Assembly (NCBI RefSeq): GCF_010731295.1
Contig: NZ_AP022579.1
Location: 2,914,001-2,978,000, forward strand
Direction: 5' to 3'
Source of the DNA: Mycolicibacterium boenickei
GTDB lineage: Bacteria; Actinomycetota; Actinomycetes; Mycobacteriales; Mycobacteriaceae
DNA length: 64,000 bases
Shown here: piece after piece, positions 8,600 to 17,807 of the stretch
Position numbering within the stretch: position 1 is the stretch's first letter
How the letters are laid out: each line of letters starts with the position of its first letter
Made by a program: the position numbers and the translations under genes
Notes under the pieces: generated by a model
What the model saw: the letters and a program-made list of their open reading frames with translations, nothing else
What the model was told of the DNA's origin: nothing
Database searches by the model: none

Positions 8600-9645
8600 C
8601 TGCGGTGGTGGCCGGTCCGGATGTCCCGCACGCAGGCCGAGAGTCCGTCGTCATCGTCGGCATCCACGGGTGGGAGGACGACGCCGTCGGCGAGGCCTGC
8701 GTACTGCGTCCGCAGCAGGGTAGGGAGTTGGTCATACCGTCCGATGGTCACGAGCTCGTCGAGCACATCGTCGTTCAGCACTGACGAAAGGTCCTCCCAG
8801 CGTTGCTGTTTCGTGAGAGTCCGGAGATCGCCGGCAAGATCGTTCCAGCCCCGTCGCTTCAGTGCGGTCGCGTACGAGGGAGTCGAGAGCAGGAACGCGA
8901 GCAGGCGCCGCTGGCGCTCGCGTTCCCGGTCCACGGCCTGATCTGTCGGGCCCGTGGCGATCGCGGTCGAGGCGATGACGCATGGTTCGTCGCGGCGACC
9001 CGACGTGTTCGCGCCCCGCGCCAGCGCGGGCCGTACCACGTCGCGAAGAAACTGCGGGTCTGAGTTCGTGGAGTGGGTGACGACGCCGTGTCCCATGCCG
9101 CCGGCCAGCTCGCACATGCCGGCGTTGACCGCGCCCAGCCAGATCTTCGGTGGGTCAACGTTTTTCGGCCCCGGATTGAAGTAGGGCTGGAGCCGGTTGA
9201 TGCGATAGGTAGGCCCCTCGTGGTTGACGGGTTCCCCGGTCCGGAAGGCAGTGAAGATGGCGTTCAGTGCGGTGATGTAGTCGGCCATCCGGGCGCGAGG
9301 CTCGCTCCACGGCATCCCGAAGCGGCCTTCGATGTTCTGCCTGATCTGTGTGCCCAGTCCCAGCTCGAAGCGGCCTCCGGACAACATGGCCAGATCCCAC
9401 GCCGCGTAGGCCATGAGCATGGGGCTGCGTACGAACGCCAAGGTCACCGCGGTTCGGATGATCAGGCGGTCGGTGTGTTCGACGGCCAGTAGCGCCACGG
9501 CGAGCGAATCGTGGATTGTCTCGGCGATGTGCAGCCCGTCGAAGCCCAAGCGTTCTATTCGCTTGGCATAGGAGGGCACCTGCACCAGCGGCATGTCCGG
9601 CGCCATTGCGGCGAAGACCTTCATGGCCAGGCACGGTAGTGCCAT
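8581..9645 (-). CDS. LLM-class F420-dependent oxidoreductase
   Basis: Luciferase-like TIM-barrel enzyme of 354 residues, resembling the mycobacterial subfamily that uses reduced coenzyme F420. Family blocks: KRIERLGFDGLHIAETIHD near residue 28, SGGRFELGLGTQIRQNIEGRFGMPW near 95, and PPKIWLGAVNAGMCELAG near 160. The substrate is not predictable. F420 supply is consistent with fbiC elsewhere in the window. Two starts are possible: ATG at 9645 (used here) or ATG at 9624 (MKVFAAMAPD), which looks more like the usual N-terminus and would leave the palindromes at 9644-9680 wholly in the leader. Upstream of marR in a probable operon and divergent from the sulfotransferase. Confidence 0.87.
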   Translation of the reverse strand: MALPCLAMKVFAAMAPDMPLVQVPSYAKRIERLGFDGLHIAETIHDSLAVALLAVEHTDRLIIRTAVTLAFVRSPMLMAYAAWDLAMLSGGRFELGLGTQIRQNIEGRFGMPWSEPRARMADYITALNAIFTAFRTGEPVNHEGPTYRINRLQPYFNPGPKNVDPPKIWLGAVNAGMCELAGGMGHGVVTHSTNSDPQFLRDVVRPALARGANTSGRRDEPCVIASTAIATGPTDQAVDRERERQRRLLAFLLSTPSYATALKRRGWNDLAGDLRTLTKQQRWEDLSSVLNDDVLDELVTIGRYDQLPTLLRTQYAGLADGVVLPPVDADDDDGLSACVRDIRTGHHRSSLGTN

Positions 9646-9680
9646 TGACTGACTAAGTCAATCAATTGACATAGTCAATT
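9644..9680. promoter_or_regulatory. Tandem MarR-type operators
   Basis: Two palindromes lie side by side. ATTGACT-N5-AGTCAAT occupies 9644-9662 and AATTGAC-N3-GTCAATT occupies 9664-9680. They create four alternating GTCAAT/ATTGAC half-sites between the divergent LLM oxidoreductase and sulfotransferase genes. Palindromes of this size next to a marR gene usually bind the encoded regulator; that link is inferred here. Confidence 0.7.
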
Positions 9681-9735
9681 AATCTGGCTTACGTTGCAGT
9701 CGACCCGTTCCCAATCACTTGCCCAAGGAGAGCCG

Positions 9736-10890
9736 ATGGCCGGGGTGCGTTTCTACTTCGACTGGTCCAACTACTTCACGATGACGCGGTTGTTACGCGG
9801 CGACCCGACGCAACGCAACCACCGGGCCCGGTATCTGCGGTTCGTGCTCGGTATCCCACTGGTGGCGGGCTTTCACGCGCTGTGTTTCGCGCTCGATCCC
9901 CTGCTGTTCCCGGTGCTGCGCCGAACCGAAGTACTCGAACCCACGTTCTGTATCGGGCACGCCCGAAGCGGAACCACCTACCTGCACCGCTTGATGGCTG
10001 AAGATCCGCAGTTCAGTTATGCGCTCATGTACGAGCTGTTCTTCCCCTCGCTGCTGCAGAAGAAGTTGCTACGCCTGATGTTCCGCATCGATTCGGCGAC
10101 CGGTGGGCGCGTGCGCCGACGGCTCGATCAGCTGGAGGAGCGCGCCTTCGCTCCCACCGACGACATCCACAAGACGGGTTTCTTCGTTCCGGAGGAGGAC
10201 GATGCGCTGCTCACGTGGTCGCTGAGCTCCGGCTTCTGGATCGTGGCCTTCCCGTACATGGGTGAACTCGACTTCTATCACGTCGACCGGTGGCCGGCGC
10301 GGAAGCGGCAGCGGATGATGTCGTTCTACAAGGAATGCGTGCGGCGTCAGCTCGCGCTCAATGGCGGTGGCACCCACCTGAGCAAGAATCCCACGTTCTG
10401 CGGCCGCGTGGAAACGCTGATCGAGACGTTTCCCGACGCGAGAATTGTTGTGCCGATGCGTAACCCGTATGAGACGATTCCCAGCCTGCTCAAGCTGATG
10501 AAGACGGAGTGGTCGCTCCGGGGCCGCAACGAGGAACTGGTCCTCAACTCGCTTCGGGTCCTGGCTGACCAGTCGGTCGACACCTACACGCACCCGCTCG
10601 AGGTGCTCGGCAGGCATCCTGAGATTCGTTCCAGCGTGGTCGATTACCGAGAGTTGGTCAGTTCCCCGGCGATCACGATGAGGCGAATCTACGACAACCT
10701 CGGGCTCGCAGTGGGGCCGGCGGCCGAGCGTGCGTTCATCGCGGCGGAGGCCCGCCGGGGCCATGAGTCTGCCCATCGCTACAGCCTGGCCGAGTTCGGT
10801 CTCGATCCATGCGAGATCCAGAACCGGCTGGCCGATTTGTTCGATCAATACCAATGGGATACGGAGGAAAGGGAAGCGCATGTCGACTGA
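9736..10890 (+). CDS. PAPS-dependent sulfotransferase family protein
   Basis: Sulfotransferase of 384 residues. The 5'-phosphosulfate loop is CIGHARSGTTYLHRLM near residues 75-90, and the 3'-phosphate loop is RIVVPMRNPYETIPSLLKLM near 235-255. It should transfer sulfate from PAPS to a hydroxyl on a lipid or small molecule, but the acceptor cannot be inferred. The start at ATG 9736 is supported by AAGGAG at 9725-9730; an upstream in-frame extension to 9694 has no support. It overlaps the DUF1214 gene by 11 bases, so the two are co-translated. It is divergent from the LLM oxidoreductase and shares its operator region. Confidence 0.88.
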   Translation: MAGVRFYFDWSNYFTMTRLLRGDPTQRNHRARYLRFVLGIPLVAGFHALCFALDPLLFPVLRRTEVLEPTFCIGHARSGTTYLHRLMAEDPQFSYALMYELFFPSLLQKKLLRLMFRIDSATGGRVRRRLDQLEERAFAPTDDIHKTGFFVPEEDDALLTWSLSSGFWIVAFPYMGELDFYHVDRWPARKRQRMMSFYKECVRRQLALNGGGTHLSKNPTFCGRVETLIETFPDARIVVPMRNPYETIPSLLKLMKTEWSLRGRNEELVLNSLRVLADQSVDTYTHPLEVLGRHPEIRSSVVDYRELVSSPAITMRRIYDNLGLAVGPAAERAFIAAEARRGHESAHRYSLAEFGLDPCEIQNRLADLFDQYQWDTEEREAHVD

Positions 10891-12184
10891 AACAGGGCAA
10901 CACACGTTGGATGAGGCGTGGACGGGCATGATCGCAGCGCTCAACCGGGCACGTGAAGCGATCATTTCCCCGGACCTGCACGCGCCGGAAGTGACCGCAC
11001 TGGGCATCGCCGAGGGCCATCGGTACCTGATGGGTTTCGCGTTCAGTGCGATCGAGCGGGCGTTCTGCGAGGACCCCGACTTCCCCTACTTCCGGCGTGC
11101 AATCCAACCGATCGACAAGGCCACCATCGACAACGCCGATGCCCTGTACCTGTCGGCGGCCATCGACGGCGCGCACAGTTACCGGATACGAGGTCGGCTG
11201 GCCGACGGTGCGAAGCCGCCGCAGTACATGATCTTTGAGGCGCACACGGTATATGCCGGGGACTCCGGCAGTCTCGCTGAACTGGGCCCGGGTGGCCGGG
11301 TCGTGACCGGCATCCTCGATACCTCTGGTTTGCTCATCGACGACGACGGCAAGTTCGAGATCCTCCTGGCCCCACAGCGGCCCGACGGTCACACCGGCAA
11401 TTTCCTGCGCTCTGCCGCGGACGGGATCACCGCGCGGTATGTCATCGCCCGCATGCTCTTTCACGACTGGGAGAACGAGGCCTCGCCGGATCTGCACATC
11501 GCCCAGATCGGGAAGGAAGGATCGCATCCCGGGCCGATCGAGCCCGAAACTGCCGCCGTGAATCTGCGCCGGGTGGGTGAGCTCGTCGAGAATCAGATGA
11601 GGTTCTGGAACGAGTTCTACGACATCGTTCTCGAGTCCAACGGAGACAAGAACGGTGACGGCGTCACCTTCATGCCCCGCAACGCACTCAATACGCCGAT
11701 GGGCGCCAACCTCGCGACCGGCGGAGGGCAGAGCACCAACGTGTACTCCGGCGGCGTCTACGACCTGGCGGAGGGTGAGGTGCTACTGGTCGAGGTCACC
11801 GTCCCAGCTCCACCCGAGTACATGGGCTTCCACCTGTCGAACCTCTGGGGTGAATCCCTCGATTACGCCAACCGCATCAGCAGCCTCAACGGATTTCAGG
11901 CCGAGCCCGATCCGGACGGGACGCTGCGGTATGTGATCGCCGACTCCGACCCCGGCGTGCCGAACTGGCTCGACACCTGTGGACACCGGACCGGCTTCCT
12001 GACGTTGCGCTGGACCTACTCGGAGCCGACGTCGGAGCTGCCGGCGACCACGGTCACCGTGATGCCACAGGACCAGGTCGCGGCGCGCCTGCCCGACACC
12101 ACCCGGCGGGTCACAGAAGCTGAACGCCGAGATCAGGTGCGCATTCGGCAGGAGCATGTGCAACGGCGCTACCGCCAGTACTGA
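10880..12184 (+). CDS. DUF1214 domain protein
   Basis: Protein of 434 residues with a C-terminal DUF1214 domain, recognisable by GFHLSNLWGESLDYANR and the terminal stretch TGFLTLRWTY. No signal peptide or membrane segment is seen, and biochemical function is not established for this family. The start at ATG 10880 has GGAGG and AAGGGAAG upstream and overlaps the end of the sulfotransferase by 11 bases; the longer open frame is a shadow of that gene. Tight coupling to the sulfotransferase suggests the same pathway or substrate. Confidence 0.8.
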   Translation: MSTETGQHTLDEAWTGMIAALNRAREAIISPDLHAPEVTALGIAEGHRYLMGFAFSAIERAFCEDPDFPYFRRAIQPIDKATIDNADALYLSAAIDGAHSYRIRGRLADGAKPPQYMIFEAHTVYAGDSGSLAELGPGGRVVTGILDTSGLLIDDDGKFEILLAPQRPDGHTGNFLRSAADGITARYVIARMLFHDWENEASPDLHIAQIGKEGSHPGPIEPETAAVNLRRVGELVENQMRFWNEFYDIVLESNGDKNGDGVTFMPRNALNTPMGANLATGGGQSTNVYSGGVYDLAEGEVLLVEVTVPAPPEYMGFHLSNLWGESLDYANRISSLNGFQAEPDPDGTLRYVIADSDPGVPNWLDTCGHRTGFLTLRWTYSEPTSELPATTVTVMPQDQVAARLPDTTRRVTEAERRDQVRIRQEHVQRRYRQY

Positions 12185-12253
12185 TCCGGCCCGGGCAGTT
12201 TTTGGGGACCTTTGGCCCTGCCCTCCGAGTCGCGGGAGTCGGACGATTGTTCT

Positions 12254-13639
12254 ATGGAGCAGCTGACCGCCCTGGACGCGGGCTTCCTGGAAGCCGAGGA
12301 CTCCGACCGCCACGCGAGCCTGGCGATCGGGGCGATCGCCGTGCTCGACGGGCCGATGCCCAACCCCGAGACCGTCGTGGCCGGCCTGGCCGAACGCGCG
12401 CTGACAGTGCCGCGACTGCATCAGCTGCTCCACACCCAGCCGCTCGATCTCGGCGCGCCGCAATGGGTGGAAGACACCAACTTCGACGCCGCCCACCACA
12501 TTCACCATGCCGCGCTGCCGGTACCAGGCGACGATGCGGCGTTGTACCGGTGGGCCGCCGACATCATGGAACGTCGCCTGGACCGGGACCGTCCGTTGTG
12601 GGAGTGCTGGATCGTCGACGGACTCGAAGGCAACCGGTGGGCCATCCTGCTGAAGGTCCACCACTGCATCGTCGACGGGATCGCCGCGACCCGGCTGCTG
12701 AGCCGGCTCTGCGACGGCGGCGACGTGGTCGGCAACGCTGTTGTACGTCAAGCTGCCCGGGGGACAGCCGCTTTCAGCCCGGCCGACTGGCTCGGTGAAG
12801 CATGGCGCATCTCCACCGGGCTGCCTGTCGCCGCCATGCAGGCCGTGCGCGGAGCCCTCGGCATCGTCACAGGTCTGCTGCGTCCGGCGGGCGCCAGCTC
12901 GTTGACCGGACCGGTGACGAGTATGCGCCGTTACGCAGCAGGCGAAGTGTCACTGGACGACGTCGACACGGTGTGCCAGGAGTTCGGCGTGACGGTCAAT
13001 GATGTTGCCCTGGCAGCGATCACCGACAGCTTCCGCAACACCCTGATCCGCCGGGGCGAGAAGCCGAGGCGGGACGCGCTGCGCACGTTGGTGCCGGTGT
13101 CGGTGCGCCCCGACGATGCGCATGACCGCACGGACAACCGGGTATCCGTGATGCTGCCGTACCTTCCCGTCGACAAGGCCGATCCCGTGCATCAGCTACG
13201 CACCGTGCATTCCAGGCTCTCCAGAGCCAAGGCCAGCGGTCAGCGCGAGGCGGGCAACATCCTGGTGTCGGCCGCCAACGCGATTCCGTTCCCGCTCACC
13301 GCGTGGACGGTGCGGGCACTGACCCGGTTGCCGCAACGCGGTGTCGTCACCGTCGCCACGAATGTGCCGGGGCCGCGGAGGCGGTTGCGCCTCATGGGCT
13401 GCGCAGTGGACCGGCTACTGCCGATTCCGCCGATTGCGATGCAGCTGCGGACCGGCATCGCCATCATGAGTTATACCGACCGCCTGGTCTTCGGCGTCAT
13501 CGGCGACTACGACTCGACGCCCGACGTCGACGAACTGGCGAAAGGCATCGAGCGTGCCGTCGCCCGTCTGGTGGACATCAGCGTCGGCCACTGGCGCTCC
13601 ACCCCGGTGGGAACACTGCAACTCGTACAGGGAGGTTGA
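12254..13639 (+). CDS. WS/DGAT-type O-acyltransferase
   Basis: Wax ester synthase/diacylglycerol acyltransferase family enzyme of 461 residues. It begins with the typical MEQLTALDAGFL and carries the catalytic HHxxxD motif at His136, His137 and Asp141 (HHCIVDG). The later block TNVPGPRRRLRLMGC matches the conserved NVPGP region, and a large C-terminal domain follows. It should esterify acyl-CoA to an alcohol or diacylglycerol, forming storage or envelope lipid. Start is ATG 12254. A longer open frame begins at 12212 but lacks family sequence. It is separated by three bases from the next gene and is likely co-transcribed with it. Confidence 0.92.
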   Translation: MEQLTALDAGFLEAEDSDRHASLAIGAIAVLDGPMPNPETVVAGLAERALTVPRLHQLLHTQPLDLGAPQWVEDTNFDAAHHIHHAALPVPGDDAALYRWAADIMERRLDRDRPLWECWIVDGLEGNRWAILLKVHHCIVDGIAATRLLSRLCDGGDVVGNAVVRQAARGTAAFSPADWLGEAWRISTGLPVAAMQAVRGALGIVTGLLRPAGASSLTGPVTSMRRYAAGEVSLDDVDTVCQEFGVTVNDVALAAITDSFRNTLIRRGEKPRRDALRTLVPVSVRPDDAHDRTDNRVSVMLPYLPVDKADPVHQLRTVHSRLSRAKASGQREAGNILVSAANAIPFPLTAWTVRALTRLPQRGVVTVATNVPGPRRRLRLMGCAVDRLLPIPPIAMQLRTGIAIMSYTDRLVFGVIGDYDSTPDVDELAKGIERAVARLVDISVGHWRSTPVGTLQLVQGG

Positions 13640-13642
13640 TCG

Positions 13643-14080
13643 ATGAAGGGACAAGAGCTCGGCGTTCTCACCCGCAGGCAGTGCCTGGATCTGCTGGAAC
13701 GGGTGCGCGTCGGACGACTGGTGTTCACCGAGGACGCCCTGCCGGCGGTGCAGCCGGTCAACTTCCGGGTGTGGCACGACGACGTGGTGATCCGGGTGGC
13801 CGGCGGGCCCAAACTGACCGCCGCCATCGAGCATCAGGTGGTGGCGTTCCAGGCCGACGAACTCGACCCCGACCTACGGACCGGCTGGAGCGTGACGATC
13901 GTCGGGCATGCCGAGCCGATCACCGACGTGGACGAACAGGTGGAGGTCGCCGGGACCTTCGTGCAGCCGTGGGCGGAGGGGCGTCGCGATCACTTCGTCC
14001 GGATCCGCGCTGAGAAGGTCACCGGGCGTGAGCTCCGGGACCATGCCATGCCGCACTACGACGGCCACCACGTCGGTTAG
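13643..14080 (+). CDS. Pyridoxamine 5'-phosphate oxidase-fold flavin/F420-binding protein
   Basis: Small split-barrel protein of 145 residues. The N-terminal LTRRQCLDLLERVRVGRLVFTEDALPAVQPV pattern is typical of mycobacterial PPOx-like proteins that bind FMN, F420 or haem. The middle includes WSVTIVGHAEPI, and a C-terminal helix is typical. The reaction is unknown. ATG 13643 has GGAGG eight bases upstream and follows the acyltransferase stop by three bases, implying one transcript. A short CCGGG-N6-CCCGG hairpin lies just after the stop. Confidence 0.85.
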   Translation: MKGQELGVLTRRQCLDLLERVRVGRLVFTEDALPAVQPVNFRVWHDDVVIRVAGGPKLTAAIEHQVVAFQADELDPDLRTGWSVTIVGHAEPITDVDEQVEVAGTFVQPWAEGRRDHFVRIRAEKVTGRELRDHAMPHYDGHHVG

Positions 14081-14223
14081 GGCCGGGCGCACACCCGGTT
14101 GCCTCGCCTGCTCAGATGCCCGTCGCAATAAACGGCGTTTCGCCCGCATGTAATTGACGCAAACGCAATAATGATGGGGCGCCGGGCTCCGGTGCGGTCA
14201 CGACATGCGTACAGGGGTGGGCC

Positions 14224-17200
14224 ATGGCGTCAGCGAAGCGGGCACAGGCGGGGCTGACGCTCGATCGTGGAACCGAGTGCAGATCCACGGCACTCAGTCC
14301 CTCGGCCAAACATGTTGCCCGCCTTGCGGCGTTGGCTGTTGCCGTCGGGCTTGGGACCGCCGTGGCCACGCCCGCCGTGGCGTCGGCCGAGGAGACCGGC
14401 TCTGCGTCCTCATCGGAATCTGGTCCGACGTCGTCGGAAGCGCATCCCCGATCCGGCGCGACGGATCCGGAACCCGCTGTGCCCGGGCACTCGTCGCCGG
14501 CGAAATCCGCGGAGCCGAATTCCGGCGCCGCCACCCCCGACAAGCGTGAACTGCCCGCCAAGCGCCGGCTCGCCTCGCGGTCCAAGAAGTCTGTTGTCAC
14601 CCTCGGCGACGGCGTGGTCGTCCGCAGTTCGGGTGGTGCGCGCACGGCCGGTGTCGAGGACGGCGCCCCTGCTGAGAGCGCTGTCGAGGTGGTCGGGGAT
14701 GTCGAAACTGCCGAACTGCCCGAGGAACTCGGTCAGTCGCCAGACGTCGTCGAGGTGGCGCCGCAAGAGGTGGCACCGGTCGACGAGACCGTCGCGATCG
14801 AGCCAGCGGCGACCGAGCCAGAGGCGCCGAATTCGTCGTCTCGGTCCGCCCGGCACCTGGACTTGCTGCACACGATCAAACTCGACGCTCGACAGAAGCC
14901 CGCCGGTGTCACCGACACCCCGACACCACTCGCCGCAGTGGAAACCGATGATCAGGTGTTCGGAACGCTGCGCGAACAGGTGCAGGCACAGATCCAGGAA
15001 AAAACGCCGATCACGATTCCGCCGCTGCCCCTGCCGGGACCGGATTCACCCGAGCCGGTCAAGAAGGTGTGGGGTTGCTTCTGCAACATCTTCACCACGG
15101 TGGCGCCCATTGCCCAGCAGGTCGGCGGCCTGATCAACGAATACCTCCTCCCGATCCTGGCTGAACCCGCGCCCGGAGAGACTCCGGACTCGCCGGTGTT
15201 GTGGGCCGTGCTCGGTTGGGTGCGTCGACAGGCCGATCAAATACTCTCCGCCCCACCGATTTCCGACTTCACCGAGGCGGTCACGGCGTGGGGAGCCCTC
15301 ACGCTCCAGCAGGTGAGTCAATCCTGCGGGGAGCCCACCGAAGGACTGCCCGAGGAGCTCGAACGCACCGTCATCGTGTCGGGCCTGACGGAACCCGTGG
15401 ATTTCCGGTTCCTGCCTGACGATCCGGACAACGCGGACGACGGCGGCATCCTGATCGCCGAAAAGGGTGGAGCGATCAAGCTTTACAAGGAGGGCCAAGG
15501 GACCACCACACTGGTGGAACTGCCGACCCAGACCGACTTCGAGAGCGGGATCGGCGGCATCGAGGTCGATCCGAACTTCGCCGAAAACCACTACATCTAC
15601 GTGTCGTACACCAACGGGAACGACGTCGATGTGCTGTCGCGCTTCACGCTCTCCGGTGACGAGGCCACCATCCTGGCTTCCGAGAAGGTGCTGATGGCGT
15701 CGGACCAGACGGCCGGACCCATCCACCACGGCGGGGAGATCTACTACGAGGACAACCCCGGTGACAGCCCCGACTACATCTACTGGGCCAAGGGCGACAA
15801 CTCGGTCAGCACCAACGCTCAGGACCTGACCAACATTCACGGCAAGATCCTGCGGATCCATCCCGATGGAACGATCCCGACCGACAACCCCTTCTACAAC
15901 ACCCCTGGCGCCCGCCAGGAGATCTGGGCCTACGGTCTGCGCAACCCGTTCCGGTTCGACGTCGCGCCCAACGGCCAGCTGCTGGTGGCTGACGTCGGCG
16001 ACACCGCCTGGGAAGAGCTCAATGTCGTGACGAAGGGCGCCAATTACGGCTGGCCCGGAGCCGAAGGCGTGTGCGTCGGCTGTGGTTACGTGAACCCCAT
16101 CTACGCCTACGACCACAACACGCCGGCCGGAACCGCCTCGATCACCTCTGTTCTGGTGTACACCGGCGACACCTTGCCCGAGGAGTATCGAGGCAAGGTG
16201 TTCATCGCCGATTACACGCTTGGCTGGATCAAGGTGCTGACCCTCGATGAGGACTACGACAGCTACGTCAGCGAGCAGCCTTTCGATGGCCAGGCGGGTA
16301 CCCCGGTACGGCTGGTGCAAGGGCCCGACGGCAACATCTACCAGCTGAACATCTACCCCGGCGAACTGTCGATGATCGCGCCGTCGGGCGGCAACCGGGC
16401 GCCGACCGCCGTCGTGACGGCGACGCCGAGCAGCGGGTATTCGCCTCTGGTGGTGAACTTCTCATCGCAGGGTTCCGGCGACCCCGATCCGAACACCACA
16501 CTCACCTATCACTGGGATTTCGGTGACGGCACGACCTCGACGCAGGCCAACCCGACCAAGACCTACGACACCAACGGCACCTACAACGTGACGTTGACCG
16601 TCAGCGATGGAGAGAAGACGGGCCAGGACACCCAGTCGGTCACCGTCGGCAGTACGGCACCGCACGACCTGACGATCACCACGCCGCAGGGCGTAGCGCT
16701 GGACAACACGAAATACAATGCCGGCGACACTATTTCGTTCACCGGCTCGGCTCTCGACCAGGACGAAACGCTTCCCGACAGCGCCTACAACTGGACCGTG
16801 GTGTTCCATCACGCCGACCACATCCATCCGGTCACCAGCAACGTCGTCGGCAAGACGGGCAGCATCACCGTTCCGACCGACCCGCACAACTCCGCGGACA
16901 CCTGGTACGAGGTCAGGCTGACCGTCACCGACAGCACCGGCCTGTCGACGACCTCCTCGGCCAACGTCTACCCCAACACCGTCACGCAGACTTTCACCGC
17001 GAGTGACCCCGAAGCGACGTTCACGATCGACGGCAAGCCGTACACGGGCTCCTACACCGAGACGTCCGTGGTGGGGGTGCAGCGGGTGCTCGGAGTCTCG
17101 TCGCCGCAATTCGTCGACGACGGTCAACTGGTGTTCGTCAGCTGGTCCGATGGCGGCGCGCAGACCCACACGATCGTCACACCCGGCACCGACACCAACT

Positions 17201-17238
17201 ATGTCGTGACGTTCAACAAGGTTCCGTCGGCGCTGTGA
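14224..17238 (+). CDS. Exported PQQ-type sugar dehydrogenase with PKD domain
   Basis: Large protein of 1004 residues. Residues about 30-60 are a hydrophobic export signal ending AVASAEE. Residues 60-260 are low-complexity Ser/Pro/Glu-rich. Residues about 375-715 form a glucose/sorbosone dehydrogenase-like six-bladed propeller (VSGLTEPVDFRFLPDD, IHHGGEIYYED, EIWAYGLRNPFRFD). A PKD domain follows at about 725-805 (YHWDFGDGTTSTQANPTKTYD), and the last 200 residues are beta-rich. It probably oxidises a sugar-like substrate outside the membrane or acts as a surface adhesin-like protein; whether PQQ is bound cannot be shown. It stands alone between two small intergenic gaps. Confidence 0.85.
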   Translation: MASAKRAQAGLTLDRGTECRSTALSPSAKHVARLAALAVAVGLGTAVATPAVASAEETGSASSSESGPTSSEAHPRSGATDPEPAVPGHSSPAKSAEPNSGAATPDKRELPAKRRLASRSKKSVVTLGDGVVVRSSGGARTAGVEDGAPAESAVEVVGDVETAELPEELGQSPDVVEVAPQEVAPVDETVAIEPAATEPEAPNSSSRSARHLDLLHTIKLDARQKPAGVTDTPTPLAAVETDDQVFGTLREQVQAQIQEKTPITIPPLPLPGPDSPEPVKKVWGCFCNIFTTVAPIAQQVGGLINEYLLPILAEPAPGETPDSPVLWAVLGWVRRQADQILSAPPISDFTEAVTAWGALTLQQVSQSCGEPTEGLPEELERTVIVSGLTEPVDFRFLPDDPDNADDGGILIAEKGGAIKLYKEGQGTTTLVELPTQTDFESGIGGIEVDPNFAENHYIYVSYTNGNDVDVLSRFTLSGDEATILASEKVLMASDQTAGPIHHGGEIYYEDNPGDSPDYIYWAKGDNSVSTNAQDLTNIHGKILRIHPDGTIPTDNPFYNTPGARQEIWAYGLRNPFRFDVAPNGQLLVADVGDTAWEELNVVTKGANYGWPGAEGVCVGCGYVNPIYAYDHNTPAGTASITSVLVYTGDTLPEEYRGKVFIADYTLGWIKVLTLDEDYDSYVSEQPFDGQAGTPVRLVQGPDGNIYQLNIYPGELSMIAPSGGNRAPTAVVTATPSSGYSPLVVNFSSQGSGDPDPNTTLTYHWDFGDGTTSTQANPTKTYDTNGTYNVTLTVSDGEKTGQDTQSVTVGSTAPHDLTITTPQGVALDNTKYNAGDTISFTGSALDQDETLPDSAYNWTVVFHHADHIHPVTSNVVGKTGSITVPTDPHNSADTWYEVRLTVTDSTGLSTTSSANVYPNTVTQTFTASDPEATFTIDGKPYTGSYTETSVVGVQRVLGVSSPQFVDDGQLVFVSWSDGGAQTHTIVTPGTDTNYVVTFNKVPSAL

Positions 17239-17244
17239 GCGTCC

Positions 17245-17511
17245 TCAGTACCGCAGCCGGTCGTTGACGACCCGCGCCGGGTGGCCCGGGTGCTGCGTCG
17301 CGTACAGCGGGTGCAGCAGCATCGGGTGGCGGCAGTGCGCGCAGGACGCCTGCGGCTGGTTCGCCGACGCGAAGGTGAGGTGGTGGCATTCGCTGCACCG
17401 GACCATGTAGCAGGCGCCGATCCAGTTGGCCATGCCCACATAGATCGCCACCGTGGTTCCCGCGGCGAGCACCATGATCAAAGCGACCGTGAGCGCTTCG
17501 TAAACCGTCAT
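17245..17511 (-). CDS. Small membrane protein with zinc-ribbon
   Basis: Protein of 88 residues from the ATG at 17511. One N-terminal transmembrane helix (MTVYEALTVALIMVLAAGTT and onward) is followed by two CxxC pairs, CSECHHLTF and CAHCRHPMLLHP, that look like a treble-clef or zinc ribbon. Function is unknown. The frame extends eight codons further upstream (to 17535) without an obvious ribosome site. It converges on the PQQ-type dehydrogenase six bases away. Confidence 0.6.
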   Translation of the reverse strand: MTVYEALTVALIMVLAAGTTVAIYVGMANWIGACYMVRCSECHHLTFASANQPQASCAHCRHPMLLHPLYATQHPGHPARVVNDRLRY

Positions 17512-17573
17512 CCTGGCACCTCCAAGCACGCCCATAGCAACGTGACGGATACCTAAAACGGTACGCCCGAACG

Positions 17574-17807
17574 TCAGGATTTCCTGGCCCGTTTGAAGAC
17601 CTTGTCCAGTTCTTTACCGCTCAAACCATGGTGTTCGGCCTTGCGGACCTTGTGCAGAACCAGGGGGCAGCGTTTGCAGCGCGGTTTGCTCTTGCAGCAC
17701 TTTTTCTTGGGCTTCAGCCCCGCGATTTTTGCGGACTTCAACGTGACGGGGCTCTCTCGTTTTCGTGATCGACCGGCCAGCCTGCGAGAATGTCGGTGTG
17801 GATTCAC
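17574..17807 (-). CDS. Small basic Cys-rich protein
   Basis: Up to 77 residues, very rich in Lys and Arg, with the cysteine cluster KKKCCKSKPRCKRCPLVLHK. Function is not recognised; the composition suggests nucleic-acid or metal binding. The start is uncertain. GTG at 17807 overlaps the divergent typA start by ten bases. A TTG at 17741 would give 55 residues beginning just before KSAKIAGLKPKKKCC. The Cys/Lys core is unlike a random shadow frame, which is why it is listed. Confidence 0.5.
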   Translation of the reverse strand: MNPHRHSRRLAGRSRKRESPVTLKSAKIAGLKPKKKCCKSKPRCKRCPLVLHKVRKAEHHGLSGKELDKVFKRARKS

